A DNA stretch of 64,000 nucleotides from Brevibacillus fortis (GCF_003013395.1 NZ_PXZM01000018.1:1-64000); one strand, 5' to 3'. Shown: positions 52,055-61,766, counted from the first letter of the stretch. Translations and numbers: made by a program. Notes: generated from the sequence alone by a model not told the origin.

Positions 52055-53545
52055 ATGTTCCAGGATTTCAAGCTTGTTGGTGACCGTCCAGTTGCGATAC
52101 AAGTGAAAGAATACGTCAAACGTTTAATAATCAAAGGCGCGCTTCAGGCGGATCAGAGGCTGCCCTCCACACGAGAAATGAGCGGCCTGTTAAAGGTGAG
52201 CCGTAATACAGTCATAGCCGCCTATGAAGGGCTAGAGGATGACGGGTTTACGTATGCGATTCCCGGCAAAGGCAGCTATGTTACCGCTATGGTAGGCCAT
52301 TTAGCTGCAGATAACGGAGGAGCTGACGGCTCCATCGTCTGGCAAATCGACTGGGAAGCACGAATGAACGAATATGCTGTATCGGCTGTAGAGCTGGATA
52401 GAATGAAGCAGGGTATTCGCGCCAATAAAGGAACCATCTCGTTCACAAGCATTGCCCCGGATGAACAGTTGTTTGATCTGGGGGATGTAAAGCGAGCCTT
52501 TATGGATCGAATGGCAATCGAAGGGCAGGTGCTGCTCAACTACGGCTATGCCAAGGGCTACAAGCCACTGATCGATTACTTGATGCGATATATGGAGAAT
52601 AAGGGCGTCGATTTAAGCGGCAAAGACATGCTGATTACAAGCGGGTTTACGGAAGGCTTTGACATTATGTTGTCGGCACTGCGCCCTTCTGCGCGCCGTG
52701 GAGCAGCCATTTGTGAAAATCCGACTCATCATACAGCAATCAAGAATTTGAAGCTGCACGGATTTGAGATTACAGGCATCCCGATGGAGAGTGATGGTAT
52801 TGATGTGGAGCAGCTTGAGGCGGTGTTGCAGAAGCAGACAAACGGCTTCGATTTAGCCTACTTGACACCTTCCTATCACAATCCTACAGGCATTGTCATG
52901 TCGCCGGCGAAGCGCAGTGCTGTCATGAAATTAATGATGCGCTATCAGATTCCGGTGATTGAGGATGGATTCAACGAGGAGCTGCGCTATTCTGGAGCAC
53001 ATGTTGCGCCATTAATCGCGACAGCAGGGCAAGGAAACGGAGTCATCTATATTGGTAGCTTCTCCAAGGTATTGTTCCCTGGTTTGCGAGTGGGCTGGGT
53101 ACTTGGAGACATGGCGCTGATCGACAATCTGGAAAGCATTAAGCGTGCTCGTACCATTCATACATCCACCATTGATCAATCGATCTTATATCAATATTTG
53201 CTTAATGGAAATTTCGATAAGTATGTAAAAAAAGCCCGTATGGAATATAAGCGCAAATATGAACTGACGAAGGCATGCTGTGAAGCACATCTCCCTCTGG
53301 CGCATCTGTCTGGCGACGGAGGCTTGCATTTGTTTCTTACCTTTCCATCAGGCGTAGATACACGCCAGCTGCTAGAAGCTTGCACAGAACAGGGTGTCAT
53401 TTTTACACCAGGAGACAAATTTTTTATTCAAGAAGGAACAGGGACAAATACGTTGCGACTTGGTTTTTCACGAGTAACGGATGCAAATATTGAGCGAGGT
53501 ATTCAGATCATCGGCAAACAGGTACGTCGCTTTCTAAAGGCATAA
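52055..53545 (+). CDS. ddlR: MocR/GabR-type PLP-dependent regulator of ddl
   Basis: MocR-family regulator of 496 residues. GntR winged HTH (about 8-75; LPSTREMSGLLKVSRNTVIAAYEGLEDDGF) and, after a linker, a fold-type I aminotransferase-like domain (about 130-496) with the PLP lysine in GSFSKVLFPGLRVGW and the ring-contact NPTG segment. It lies 46 bases upstream of D-Ala-D-Ala ligase, the arrangement reported for DdlR of Brevibacillus brevis, in which D-alanine/PLP aldimine drives ddl expression. The start is a short distance after a GATGAAGG site. Confidence 0.9.
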   Translation: MFQDFKLVGDRPVAIQVKEYVKRLIIKGALQADQRLPSTREMSGLLKVSRNTVIAAYEGLEDDGFTYAIPGKGSYVTAMVGHLAADNGGADGSIVWQIDWEARMNEYAVSAVELDRMKQGIRANKGTISFTSIAPDEQLFDLGDVKRAFMDRMAIEGQVLLNYGYAKGYKPLIDYLMRYMENKGVDLSGKDMLITSGFTEGFDIMLSALRPSARRGAAICENPTHHTAIKNLKLHGFEITGIPMESDGIDVEQLEAVLQKQTNGFDLAYLTPSYHNPTGIVMSPAKRSAVMKLMMRYQIPVIEDGFNEELRYSGAHVAPLIATAGQGNGVIYIGSFSKVLFPGLRVGWVLGDMALIDNLESIKRARTIHTSTIDQSILYQYLLNGNFDKYVKKARMEYKRKYELTKACCEAHLPLAHLSGDGGLHLFLTFPSGVDTRQLLEACTEQGVIFTPGDKFFIQEGTGTNTLRLGFSRVTDANIERGIQIIGKQVRRFLKA

Positions 53546-53591
53546 CGATTACAAAAGACACAACCATTTAAATGAAAAAAGAGGTGTCATC

Positions 53592-54518
53592 ATGAAGATA
53601 GGCGTTATTATGGGTGGTATTTCTTCTGAGCGTGAGGTTTCTCTACAGACAGGTCAAGAGATGATCAATCATTTGGATCGCAGTCGCTATGAGGCAGTTC
53701 CCATTGTCGTCAAGCAGCGAGCGGATGTAATTACACAGGTTCAGCAGGCAGGCATCGATTGCGTGCTATTGGCACTGCATGGCCAGTATGGCGAGGATGG
53801 CACGGTACAGGGAGCGCTGGAGACACTGGGCATTCCATATACAGGAAGTGGTGTCCTGGCAAGCAGCCTATGTATGAATAAGCAACTGTCCAAGATGCTG
53901 CTGAACACGGCGGGTATGCATACGCCTGCAGGTCTTTACTGGCAGGATGTCTATGATCCGCAGGCGGTGGAGCAAATGGGTTACCCGGTTATTGTGAAGC
54001 CAAACATGGGCGGATCCAGCATCGGTACCCAGCTCGTGCATAATGAGAGGGAGCTGCTGTCTGCTGTTCAGGAGGCAAGCCATTTGGATCAAGGGATCTT
54101 GATTGAGCCCTATTTGAAAGGGACAGAGCTTACCTGCGCGATTTTGGATGGGGAGGTATTACCGATTATCGGCATTCACTCCGCGCATTCAGAGTGGTTC
54201 GACTACAGAGCGAAATATGAGGACGGCGGCGCGGAGGAGAAGGTTATCCACCTTCCTCCCGATATTGAACAGCGTGTGCGCGAAGCGGCGCTTACCAGCT
54301 ACCGATTGCTGCAGTGTAAGGTCTATGCTAGAGTCGATGTGATTTTATGTCAGGATATACCTTATGTGCTAGAAGTGAACACATTACCGGGGATGACTGC
54401 CAACAGCCTGTTTCCCAAAAGTGCAGCAGCAGCAGGGATGACCTTTGCACAGCTGCTGGACCGGATTATTGCTAGCTCGCTCCACGAGCGGAAACAGGAA
54501 TGGGGAATGGTGATCTAA
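53592..54518 (+). CDS. ddl: D-alanine--D-alanine ligase
   Basis: ATP-grasp ligase of 308 residues. IGVIMGGISSEREVSLQTG is the N-terminal Ddl signature; VIVKPNMGGSSIGTQLV holds the ATP-binding lysine; and the metal-binding ending is LEVNTLPGMTANSLFPKSAAAAGM. It forms the D-Ala-D-Ala dipeptide for peptidoglycan in the cytoplasm. GGISSERE is the usual ligase rather than D-Lac type; the Tyr/Phe specificity position was not checked by alignment. Transcription from ddlR control is expected. A 13-base hairpin terminates the gene. Confidence 0.95.
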   Translation: MKIGVIMGGISSEREVSLQTGQEMINHLDRSRYEAVPIVVKQRADVITQVQQAGIDCVLLALHGQYGEDGTVQGALETLGIPYTGSGVLASSLCMNKQLSKMLLNTAGMHTPAGLYWQDVYDPQAVEQMGYPVIVKPNMGGSSIGTQLVHNERELLSAVQEASHLDQGILIEPYLKGTELTCAILDGEVLPIIGIHSAHSEWFDYRAKYEDGGAEEKVIHLPPDIEQRVREAALTSYRLLQCKVYARVDVILCQDIPYVLEVNTLPGMTANSLFPKSAAAAGMTFAQLLDRIIASSLHERKQEWGMVI

Positions 54519-54522
54519 CGGA

Positions 54523-54558
54523 AGAGAAACCCTACATGTAGTAGGGTTTCTCTTTGCT
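54523..54558 (+). terminator. Terminator after ddl
   Basis: AGAGAAACCCTAC (54523-54535) pairs exactly with GTAGGGTTTCTCT (54541-54553) around ATGTA, then T residues. Confidence 0.9.
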
Positions 54559-54590
54559 TTTAAAAAGGAGAGACATTTTTCTCGTTCTTT

Positions 54591-55148
54591 TCATTGACTT
54601 GAATAATGAATGACTATGGAACACTTTACCATTCGATCTCCAATGTTCCTATAAATGTGCGGCCTGTCTGCTTTAAAAATAAGAGTATCCTCAGGTTCCA
54701 CTACATAAACCTGTTCATTGACAACAACCTCTAGCGTGCCTTCATTTACGAGAATAAATTCCTCAACCCCTGTTGAATGCGGATCTGCTATATGCTCACA
54801 TCCTGGTTCAAGGGTTACTGAGAAGATCTCAAACTGTTGTTCAGGATTATACGGTACCAGTGGATACACACGATACTGCCCATTATTTTCAACAATTGGA
54901 TTTACTTCCTTCTTTTTCACAATCGTAACAGACGGCTTGTATTGACTAACGAGTGAAGAAAAGGATAAGCGTAGCCCGCTCGCTATTTTCCAAAGAGTTG
55001 TGATTGTTGGAGCAGACTTCCCTCTTTCAATTTGTCCTAACATCGTTTTGCTAACTCCTGTGATTTCAGCAGTTTTATCCAAGCTCAAGTTTCTTTCTTT
55101 CCGAATACGCTTTATGTTCTCGCCAATATTTGTGTGAAATTCTTCCAT
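54591..55148 (-). CDS. XRE regulator with C-terminal cupin domain
   Basis: Regulator of 185 residues: XRE helix-turn-helix (about 8-62; IRKERNLSLDKTAEITGVSKTMLGQIERGKSAPTI) and a cupin_2 domain (about 105-182; HSTGVEEFILVNEGTLEVVV). The start at 55148 is preferred because GGGGGG lies upstream, where the longer frame begins. Such proteins often control amino-acid or cysteine/polyamine genes with a small ligand in the cupin. It is divergent from a cysteine-synthase-like gene 122 bases away, the likely target. Confidence 0.9.
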   Translation of the reverse strand: MEEFHTNIGENIKRIRKERNLSLDKTAEITGVSKTMLGQIERGKSAPTITTLWKIASGLRLSFSSLVSQYKPSVTIVKKKEVNPIVENNGQYRVYPLVPYNPEQQFEIFSVTLEPGCEHIADPHSTGVEEFILVNEGTLEVVVNEQVYVVEPEDTLIFKADRPHIYRNIGDRMVKCSIVIHYSSQ

Positions 55149-55269
55149 CAAAATGCCCCCCAAATAATTCAGACGTTATATTGCACGTGTGTGCTTTATA
55201 TTTTACAATCAGGCTATATATAGTTTGAAGCGTGCACTATATAGTCCAAAATATACGAAAAGAGGCGCT

Positions 55270-56232
55270 ATGTCTATGGAGAATACGATTTTAGCAGGCG
55301 TTCATCAAGCGATTGGTAACACTCCCATGGTCCATCTTTCTAGGCTTACAGAAAATCTCGATGGAAATATTTTCGCCAAACTGGAATATCTAAATCCGGG
55401 CTTTAGCAAAAAGGATAGAATCGCTTTGCAGATCATTGAAGAGGCTGAGAAGACCGGAATATTAAAACCAAATGACACCGTTGTGGAATTAACGAGTGGC
55501 AATACAGGGACTGGGTTGGCTATTGTTTGCGGAGTCAAGGGATATAAATTCGTTGCTGTCATGTCAAAAGGCAATTCATTGGAGCGAGCGAGGATGATGA
55601 GAGCACTGGGAGCAGAAGTTGTTTTAGTAGACCAAGCGCCTGGTTCCCCTATCGGGCAAGTCTCAGGAGAAGACCTTGCGAAAGTAGAAGAAGTAGCACA
55701 GCAACTAACAAAAGAAAGAAATGCATTTCGTGCAGACCAATTTCATCACAGTGGCAATATTCATGCTCATGAATATCACACGGGGGAAGAAATATGGAAA
55801 CAGACGAATGGAAAAGTAGATGTTTTCCTTGATTTTGCGGGTTCCGGTGGTACTTTTACAGGTTGTGCAAAAGCGTTAAAAAAGAATAATCCCAACATTC
55901 GGTGTTATTTAATTGAACCGTATACCGCTCCCTTTTACTCTGGTAAAACCGCTACTAACCTCAATCACAAGATCCAAGGTGGGGGATACTCCATGGATTT
56001 ACCTCTTTTGGATAAAAGCTTAGTTACAGACTACCTCCATGTTACAGATGAAGAAGCGACACAAGTTACTAGAGAACTGGCAAAAAAAGAAGGAATATTT
56101 GCAGGTTTTTCTTCAGGAGCAAATGTGGCGGCTGCCTTACAACTTTTGAAAGGGAACGAAAAAGGGGCAAATATTGTGCTAACGATTAATGATTCAGGCC
56201 TTAAATATCTAAGCACGGATCTATATGAATAA
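55270..56232 (+). CDS. Cysteine synthase-like PLP enzyme
   Basis: Fold-type II PLP enzyme of 320 residues similar to O-acetylserine sulfhydrylase and related synthases. IGNTPMVHLSRL, the PLP lysine region NPGFSKKDRIAL, LTSGNTGTGLA (substrate loop) and SGGTFTGC (phosphate loop) are present. The canonical NPGGSVKDR is NPGFSKKDR here, so the glycine next to the loop and the Val before the lysine are changed; substrate may not be O-acetylserine. Relatives make cystathionine or 2,3-diaminopropionate. Divergent from an XRE-cupin regulator. The start at ATG 55270 follows AAGAGG; 55276 is possible. Confidence 0.87.
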   Translation: MSMENTILAGVHQAIGNTPMVHLSRLTENLDGNIFAKLEYLNPGFSKKDRIALQIIEEAEKTGILKPNDTVVELTSGNTGTGLAIVCGVKGYKFVAVMSKGNSLERARMMRALGAEVVLVDQAPGSPIGQVSGEDLAKVEEVAQQLTKERNAFRADQFHHSGNIHAHEYHTGEEIWKQTNGKVDVFLDFAGSGGTFTGCAKALKKNNPNIRCYLIEPYTAPFYSGKTATNLNHKIQGGGYSMDLPLLDKSLVTDYLHVTDEEATQVTRELAKKEGIFAGFSSGANVAAALQLLKGNEKGANIVLTINDSGLKYLSTDLYE

Positions 56233-56404
56233 GTGCAAACTGTCCAATCATGTGAGTATGCAACAGGGCGTTCATTCTGTTCATAGATTACCGCTGGATT
56301 GTTTTGTCTGATGAGTCGAAAAATGAAACACTGGACTGTCTCTGGCAAAATTCCGGCTCAGTCATTTTTTACGATAAACGTATGATCATGACTCATATTG
56401 CCCC

Positions 56405-56435
56405 TTGAATCTCAAGTTACTTGAGGTTTTATAAT
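56405..56435 (+). promoter_or_regulatory. MerR-type promoter/operator
   Basis: TTGAAT (56405-56410) and TATAAT (56430-56435) are separated by 19 bases, with the dyad CTCAAGTTACTTGAG (56411-56425) in the spacer. The long spacer with a centred dyad is the hallmark of MerR-activated promoters; it precedes the MerR gene at 56456, suggesting autoregulation. Confidence 0.8.
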
Positions 56436-56455
56436 TGACTAGGAGGTGTTGTAAC

Positions 56456-57451
56456 GTGTACGCAAATGCAAGGAACAGATTAGACACCACACAAAATCAA
56501 AAGTTCTTCATAGGACAAGTGGCGAAAATCACAGGATCTTCTGTACCCACTGTTCGTTATTATGACGAGATCGGCCTGCTTTCACCTGCTGAGATAACTC
56601 CTGGAGGTCATCGTATGTATACGGCAGAGGAAATATGGCGGTTAAAACTGATCCTAACCCTTCGCTATCTAAACTTTGGCATTGATGAGATTAAGAGAAT
56701 GTTAGCTGGGGATATACCTGTTGATATGGCGATAGAATGGCAAATTGAAGCTTTGGACATCCAAATGCGTACGCTTGCCAGCATGAAATCCATTTTGGAA
56801 CAAACAAAGCAGAATAAGGGGGGAAATGATTCTCTGAGCTATATGCACGAGCTAATTGAATCAATTTCTTCTGATGCATTGGAACGGGAAAAGTTTATTT
56901 TGGAAAAAATGTTCTCGTCCGTTTTTCCTGAACAATTTCCGATAGAATGGCGAGAAATATTTTTACTAGGAGTGAACGTCTCTTCATTGCTGGAAGGCAA
57001 GCTTTCGGCAGCACAAACGGCAGCATTAGATGAGTTGGAGGAAATGTTTAATGATCCACAGATTGTCCGGGAGATGAAGCATGATGTTATGTCCTTCTTG
57101 GAGGTAGTTCACCTGCCTAAAATCAGTGTTGAGATGTGGAGCGCCAGAATGCTTACCAACCATAAGCAGTTGTTGAAGGCAGCGGAGCAACATGCAACGC
57201 CAGACAGTCCTGTCGTACAGGAGAATATTCAAGAGTATGTCGTGATGTTTGCCGATGTTGACGAACTCCCTGTCTCGCATTCATTTTTCCGTCGGTTTGC
57301 TGAAAGGATGCTTGCAAGCCAATCAGAAAATCTCGAACGTTTCAGAAGAATTTGTTCTATCCTGTATCCTAGTCTGCAATCGTATATGAAAACAAATGAA
57401 TTGTTCTACCAAGCATTACAGTGGAAGCTTCAACAACTGGATAAAGAGTAA
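56456..57451 (+). CDS. MerR-family transcriptional regulator
   Basis: MerR-type regulator of 331 residues. The N-terminal HTH (about 15-85) is FFIGQVAKITGSSVPTVRYYDEIGLLSPAEITPGGHRMYT-type, followed by a dimer helix and a C-terminal region of about 210 residues that is mostly helical and longer than in metal or drug sensors; I do not recognise its ligand. The GTG at 56456 has AGGAGGTG upstream. It probably controls itself and the following substrate-binding protein and serine hydrolases, which lack another promoter-rich gap. Confidence 0.88.
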   Translation: MYANARNRLDTTQNQKFFIGQVAKITGSSVPTVRYYDEIGLLSPAEITPGGHRMYTAEEIWRLKLILTLRYLNFGIDEIKRMLAGDIPVDMAIEWQIEALDIQMRTLASMKSILEQTKQNKGGNDSLSYMHELIESISSDALEREKFILEKMFSSVFPEQFPIEWREIFLLGVNVSSLLEGKLSAAQTAALDELEEMFNDPQIVREMKHDVMSFLEVVHLPKISVEMWSARMLTNHKQLLKAAEQHATPDSPVVQENIQEYVVMFADVDELPVSHSFFRRFAERMLASQSENLERFRRICSILYPSLQSYMKTNELFYQALQWKLQQLDKE

Positions 57452-57537
57452 ATGTACTCTTTGCTCCAGCTTGCGAAGGAGGTGAAATCATCTGTCATCG
57501 GTCAAAAAGAAAAGTGAAGGAGGTGGTATGCTGACAT

Positions 57538-59157
57538 ATGAAGAAAAACAAACGAAAAAAGTACAATGTCTTTTTGGGGGGATTGGTCACTCTATCTATG
57601 GCCCTTGTGACTGGTTGCAGCACGCAAACGACTGCGCCAGCCGACCAACAAGAGAGTGCCAAACCAAAAACGGGCGGAACCATTACAGTAGCTTACCCTT
57701 ATGAACCGGATACGTTAGACGCTCACATGTCTGTTGGATCTGCTGGGGTCTATACCTGGTTGCTCGGTGGATCACTACTATATAAGGATCCTGCCACAAA
57801 CGAATACAAGCCTTCTCTCGCAAGTGACTATAATATTTCTGAGGATGGAAAAACATGGACCTTCACGATCCGTTCTGGGATTACTTTTCACGATGGGACA
57901 CCTTTGACTGCAAAAAGTTTTAAAGACGCCTTCGATCGTGTTCTCAATCCGCAGACAAAAGCAAAAACAGCCGCTGAAGTAATGGCTCCCATAAAAAGTG
58001 TGAAAGCGCCAGACGATCAGACTCTCATTCTGGAACTACATGAACCCAATGCTGCCTTTCGCGATGCGCTAGCGAATTCTATCACGCAGCCGTTATCGTT
58101 GAAAGCGATTGAAAAGGCTGGAGAGGATTACGGCCGGAATCCTGTAGGAGTAGGGCCGTGGAAGTTTGAGAGCTGGAAAACGGGCGAAGGTGTCACCTAT
58201 GTTAGAAATGAAGCTTTTCAGTGGGGAGAGCCCTATTATGAAAATCAAGGTCCTCCTAGAGTCGGCAAACTTGTCATAAAAGCGATTGCTGACAGCCAGC
58301 TCAGAATGTCAGCGCTAGAGAGTGGTGCTATCGATGTAGCAACGGAAGTACCTGTAAAAGACGCGAATCATTATCGGAATAATCCGAACTATCAAGTTGT
58401 AGAGCGCTTACGTCCTGGAGTTGGCTTACTTCTGGAGATGAATCTGACGAGACCGGAGTTCCAAGATATTCAGGTACGTAAAGCATTTAATATGCTCGTC
58501 AATAAAGAAGCCATTGTCCAAGCTGTTACGCAGGGAGAAGGCGAAGTCGCCCATACGCCGTTATCTCCAACTACGCTAGGGTATGACAAATCCGTAGAGA
58601 AGTACGGGTACCAGTATAATGTGGACGAAGCAAAGAAACTGTTGGACGACGCTGGTTGGAAAGTAAACGGAAGTGGTGTGAGAGAAAAGGACGGAAAAAC
58701 ACTTAGTCTGAATTTGCTGAGTACTGCAGATTTAGATAAGGAAGCCCAATTGCTCCAATCCATGCTAGGAGAAGCGGGTATCCACATGATGATTCAGAAT
58801 CTAGAAATAGCAGGGTATATGCAGGAAGTCGTCAAAGGAAATTTTGATGTAACGCTGATATCGGGCGCCTATGATGACCCTGATATTTTATATTTTTATT
58901 TTCACTCCAGCGGTGCTTACAACCTGTCTGGGGTAAAAGATGATAAGCTGGATGCTCTCCTTTTGAAAGGGCGAACAACCATACAGATTGATGCCAGAAA
59001 GCAAGTGTATATGGATGTACAAAAGCATCTGATTGAGCAAGCGTATGTTGTCCCTATCTATTACGATAAGGCCTTTACTGTCATTAATTCTCGAGTAAAA
59101 GGAGTAAAGTGGGCATCTGTCATGCCGACATATAATGATAGCTGGATCGAGAACTAA
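57538..59157 (+). CDS. Orphan peptide-binding lipoprotein (OppA-like)
   Basis: Substrate-binding lipoprotein of 539 residues, SBP family 5. The lipobox is VTGC after a hydrophobic signal; YEPDTLDAHMSVGSAGVYTWLLGGSLLYKDP and FTIRSGITFHDGTPL are family blocks. No permease or ATPase follows. It instead heads two serine hydrolase genes, with a 27-base gap. AAGGAGG is about 13 bases upstream, which is long. It may serve a shared transporter or a non-transport sensing role. Ligands are likely peptides. Confidence 0.88.
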   Translation: MKKNKRKKYNVFLGGLVTLSMALVTGCSTQTTAPADQQESAKPKTGGTITVAYPYEPDTLDAHMSVGSAGVYTWLLGGSLLYKDPATNEYKPSLASDYNISEDGKTWTFTIRSGITFHDGTPLTAKSFKDAFDRVLNPQTKAKTAAEVMAPIKSVKAPDDQTLILELHEPNAAFRDALANSITQPLSLKAIEKAGEDYGRNPVGVGPWKFESWKTGEGVTYVRNEAFQWGEPYYENQGPPRVGKLVIKAIADSQLRMSALESGAIDVATEVPVKDANHYRNNPNYQVVERLRPGVGLLLEMNLTRPEFQDIQVRKAFNMLVNKEAIVQAVTQGEGEVAHTPLSPTTLGYDKSVEKYGYQYNVDEAKKLLDDAGWKVNGSGVREKDGKTLSLNLLSTADLDKEAQLLQSMLGEAGIHMMIQNLEIAGYMQEVVKGNFDVTLISGAYDDPDILYFYFHSSGAYNLSGVKDDKLDALLLKGRTTIQIDARKQVYMDVQKHLIEQAYVVPIYYDKAFTVINSRVKGVKWASVMPTYNDSWIEN

Positions 59158-59184
59158 TTTCATGTCAACAAAGGAGAGAAGCGC

Positions 59185-60633
59185 ATGCAAAATAACGGAT
59201 GGATAGATTCTTTTGAAAAGTATGCTCAAAACATGGTAACAGAGAGCCAGGTTCCTGGTGTTTGTATGGGATTAGCAAAAGATGGTCAAATCTTCTATGA
59301 TAACGGATTTGGCTTCCGTGATGTGGAACGGCAGTTAGGAGTTACGCTCGATACGGTATTTGGAATTGGATCCATAACAAAATCCTTTACCTGTGTGGCG
59401 ATCATGCAATTACAGGAAGCTGGTAAGTTATCCGTACATGACCCTGTTGTCAAATATTTGCCGGAGTTCCGTCTGAAAAATCTTGATGTGGGGCAAATCA
59501 CGATTCATCATTTTATGACGAATACGAGTGGGATTCCTCCCTTGTCAACGTTTTTTGCAAGTGTGATGCGAAGCTTGGAAGAGAGCGAAGTAGAAGACTT
59601 TCCATTATTGCATGACCAGACAGATGATACGCTACCAATCGATACGTACGAAGACCTGATGAGTGTTATTTCTACATTAGATTTAGAGCTTTTAGGGCCA
59701 CCAGGTACAGAGTTCAGTTATTCCAATGATTGTTTCGCCTTGCTGGGAGCGATCATTACACGCGTCAGCGGGAAGTCGTATGAGGCCTATGTCAAGGAGC
59801 ATATCATTGATCCAATCGGGATGGAGCACACGAGCTTTTTCCTAGAAGAGCTAAGTGGGTATGAAAATATTACAAATCTGTATATCAAGCGAGACAGAGG
59901 CGATCACAAGGAAGTGATCCCATCGCCAAATTGGTGGGATACTCCCGCTTCCCGGGCGGCCGGATTCCTAAAATCAACGGTGCGGGATATGCTGCGATAT
60001 ACGGACATGTTCTGCAAAAGTGGGCTTACAGCAGGGGGAAAACGTATCCTGTCACCTGAAAGTGTACAACAAATGATGACCCCTTATTTTCCGACTGATA
60101 TGGTACCTGGTCAATTTTACGGGTATGGCTTGGTCATAACCTCTGACTACTACGGAAAAAAATTAGTTGAACATAGTGGTGGTATTAAAGGGGTTGCGGC
60201 TCAAATGTGCTTCTTTCCCGAAACAGGACTAGCCGGAGTCGCACTGTCCAATCTAGAATTGTCGCCGGTTTTGGCGGTGATGTCCGGTGCGCTAAATAGT
60301 CTGGAAAACCGCCCTCCAGAATCCTCTCATCTGGAGAGCAAGCATGATTTCCTATCCGAGGAAGCTATGCATCCATTCGTAGGGGATTATCAATCTAGTG
60401 AGTTTGGTACATTGCCGATTAGATTGGAAAATGGTCAACTGGTGCTCTCTTTTTTGGGAGAAAACTACGTAATGAGACCATTTGCTGAAGATATTTTTGT
60501 CATCCGGGGATTTGGAACAGATTTCTCCGCACGGTTTATCAGGAGTGAAAATCATGAGATTGTTCGAATGGCATTTGGGGGGAGACAATTTCATATTCAT
60601 GATAAAAAAACGAGTGGGGGAAACGACAAATGA
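59185..60633 (+). CDS. Serine hydrolase, beta-lactamase/PBP4* family
   Basis: Serine hydrolase of 482 residues with SITK (Ser63, Lys66), YSN near 180 and HSGG. Clear paralogue of the gene at 1215 with the same catalytic positions and segments such as VSGKSYEAYVKEHIIDPIGMEHTSFFLEEL. No signal peptide. AAAGGAGAG precedes the start. It lies between an OppA-like lipoprotein and a third serine hydrolase, with a 4-base overlap (ATGA) into the latter. Substrates unknown; peptide or D-amino-acid linkage is inferred from the family and context. Confidence 0.88.
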   Translation: MQNNGWIDSFEKYAQNMVTESQVPGVCMGLAKDGQIFYDNGFGFRDVERQLGVTLDTVFGIGSITKSFTCVAIMQLQEAGKLSVHDPVVKYLPEFRLKNLDVGQITIHHFMTNTSGIPPLSTFFASVMRSLEESEVEDFPLLHDQTDDTLPIDTYEDLMSVISTLDLELLGPPGTEFSYSNDCFALLGAIITRVSGKSYEAYVKEHIIDPIGMEHTSFFLEELSGYENITNLYIKRDRGDHKEVIPSPNWWDTPASRAAGFLKSTVRDMLRYTDMFCKSGLTAGGKRILSPESVQQMMTPYFPTDMVPGQFYGYGLVITSDYYGKKLVEHSGGIKGVAAQMCFFPETGLAGVALSNLELSPVLAVMSGALNSLENRPPESSHLESKHDFLSEEAMHPFVGDYQSSEFGTLPIRLENGQLVLSFLGENYVMRPFAEDIFVIRGFGTDFSARFIRSENHEIVRMAFGGRQFHIHDKKTSGGNDK

Positions 60634-61715
60634 CACAGCGAGCCAACGTAAGTGATGCGAGATGCCGCCAGCTTGATGAGCTTTTTTCTACGCTTGCCGA
60701 ACAAAACAATTGGAACGGCAACATCTTGATTTTGGAAGAAGGGAAACCTTATTATCAAAATTCCATAGGAATGGCCAATCTGGAAACGGCTGAAAGATTG
60801 TCACCAGATTCGGTATTTGAACTCGCATCAGTTTCAAAGGCATTTACAGCAATGAGCATCATGATCTTGCAAGAGCAAGGAAAGCTCGACTATACAGATA
60901 AAGTTGACGACCTCCTTCCAAATTTTCCTTATGCCGATATTACGGTAGAGAATCTACTCGTACACACATCCGGTTTGCCTGATTACATGGAGTTGTTTTC
61001 TGAATGTTGGGATAAAACGCGAGTGGCTACGAATCAAGACATACTCGATCAGCTAATCAAGCATCAACCCGCTGTGTTGTTTCAACCCAATGAAAAGCAT
61101 ACGTACAGTAATACCGGCTATGCTTTATTGGCTTCTATCGTAGAACACGTAGCTGAAACACGATTTGCCGATTTCTTGCAGCAACAGATATTTCAACCAC
61201 TAGGTATGCAAAACACGAAAGTGTACAACCGAAGATATTCTCCTGAGTTGATCCAGCATTACGCCTATGGATACGTGTATTCTGCTCAATCTGAAGCATT
61301 TATGTTACCGGATGAATCAAGTGAGCATGATTTTGTTATTTATCTGGATGGCATTCAGGGAGACGGTGCGATCAGTTCAACACTGGATGACTTGCGTAAG
61401 TGGGACAGAGCACTTTACACAGAAAAGCTGGTAAAAAAAGAAACGCTAGAGAGAGCGTTTTCCCCTGTGCAGCTTACTGACAACAGTTTTTCTCATTATG
61501 GTTATGGCTGGCGGCTGCGTGAAAATCAGGTGACAGGAAAAGTCGTGCATCACAGTGGAGGCTGGCCGGGGTATCGAAGCTACTTGATACGATATATTCA
61601 AGCAGATAAAACGATTATTTATCTCACAAACGTGGATCAGGAACGTGAGTTGACGGAAATGGCTGTAGGGACAATCGAGAATATTTTATTTGAACGACCG
61701 TATGACATTCCGTAG
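60630..61715 (+). CDS. Serine hydrolase, beta-lactamase/PBP4* family
   Basis: Smaller serine hydrolase of 361 residues: SVSK (Ser67, Lys70), YSN in TYSNTGYALLASIVE, and HSGGWPGYRS. It lacks the C-terminal extension of its neighbours. The start overlaps the previous stop, so the two are translationally coupled. Possibly a second-step hydrolase acting on the product of the first. A terminator follows. Confidence 0.87.
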   Translation: MTQRANVSDARCRQLDELFSTLAEQNNWNGNILILEEGKPYYQNSIGMANLETAERLSPDSVFELASVSKAFTAMSIMILQEQGKLDYTDKVDDLLPNFPYADITVENLLVHTSGLPDYMELFSECWDKTRVATNQDILDQLIKHQPAVLFQPNEKHTYSNTGYALLASIVEHVAETRFADFLQQQIFQPLGMQNTKVYNRRYSPELIQHYAYGYVYSAQSEAFMLPDESSEHDFVIYLDGIQGDGAISSTLDDLRKWDRALYTEKLVKKETLERAFSPVQLTDNSFSHYGYGWRLRENQVTGKVVHHSGGWPGYRSYLIRYIQADKTIIYLTNVDQERELTEMAVGTIENILFERPYDIP

Positions 61716-61731
61716 CCATTAGCAGATAGTT

Positions 61732-61766
61732 AAAAGAGGAGCCGCCATCGACGGTTCCTCTTTTTC
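61732..61766 (+). terminator. Terminator after serine hydrolase genes
   Basis: AAAAGAGGAGCCG (61732-61744) pairs with CGGTTCCTCTTTT (61752-61764) with one G-U pair; T runs follow on both strands, so it may serve the convergent gene too. Confidence 0.8.
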
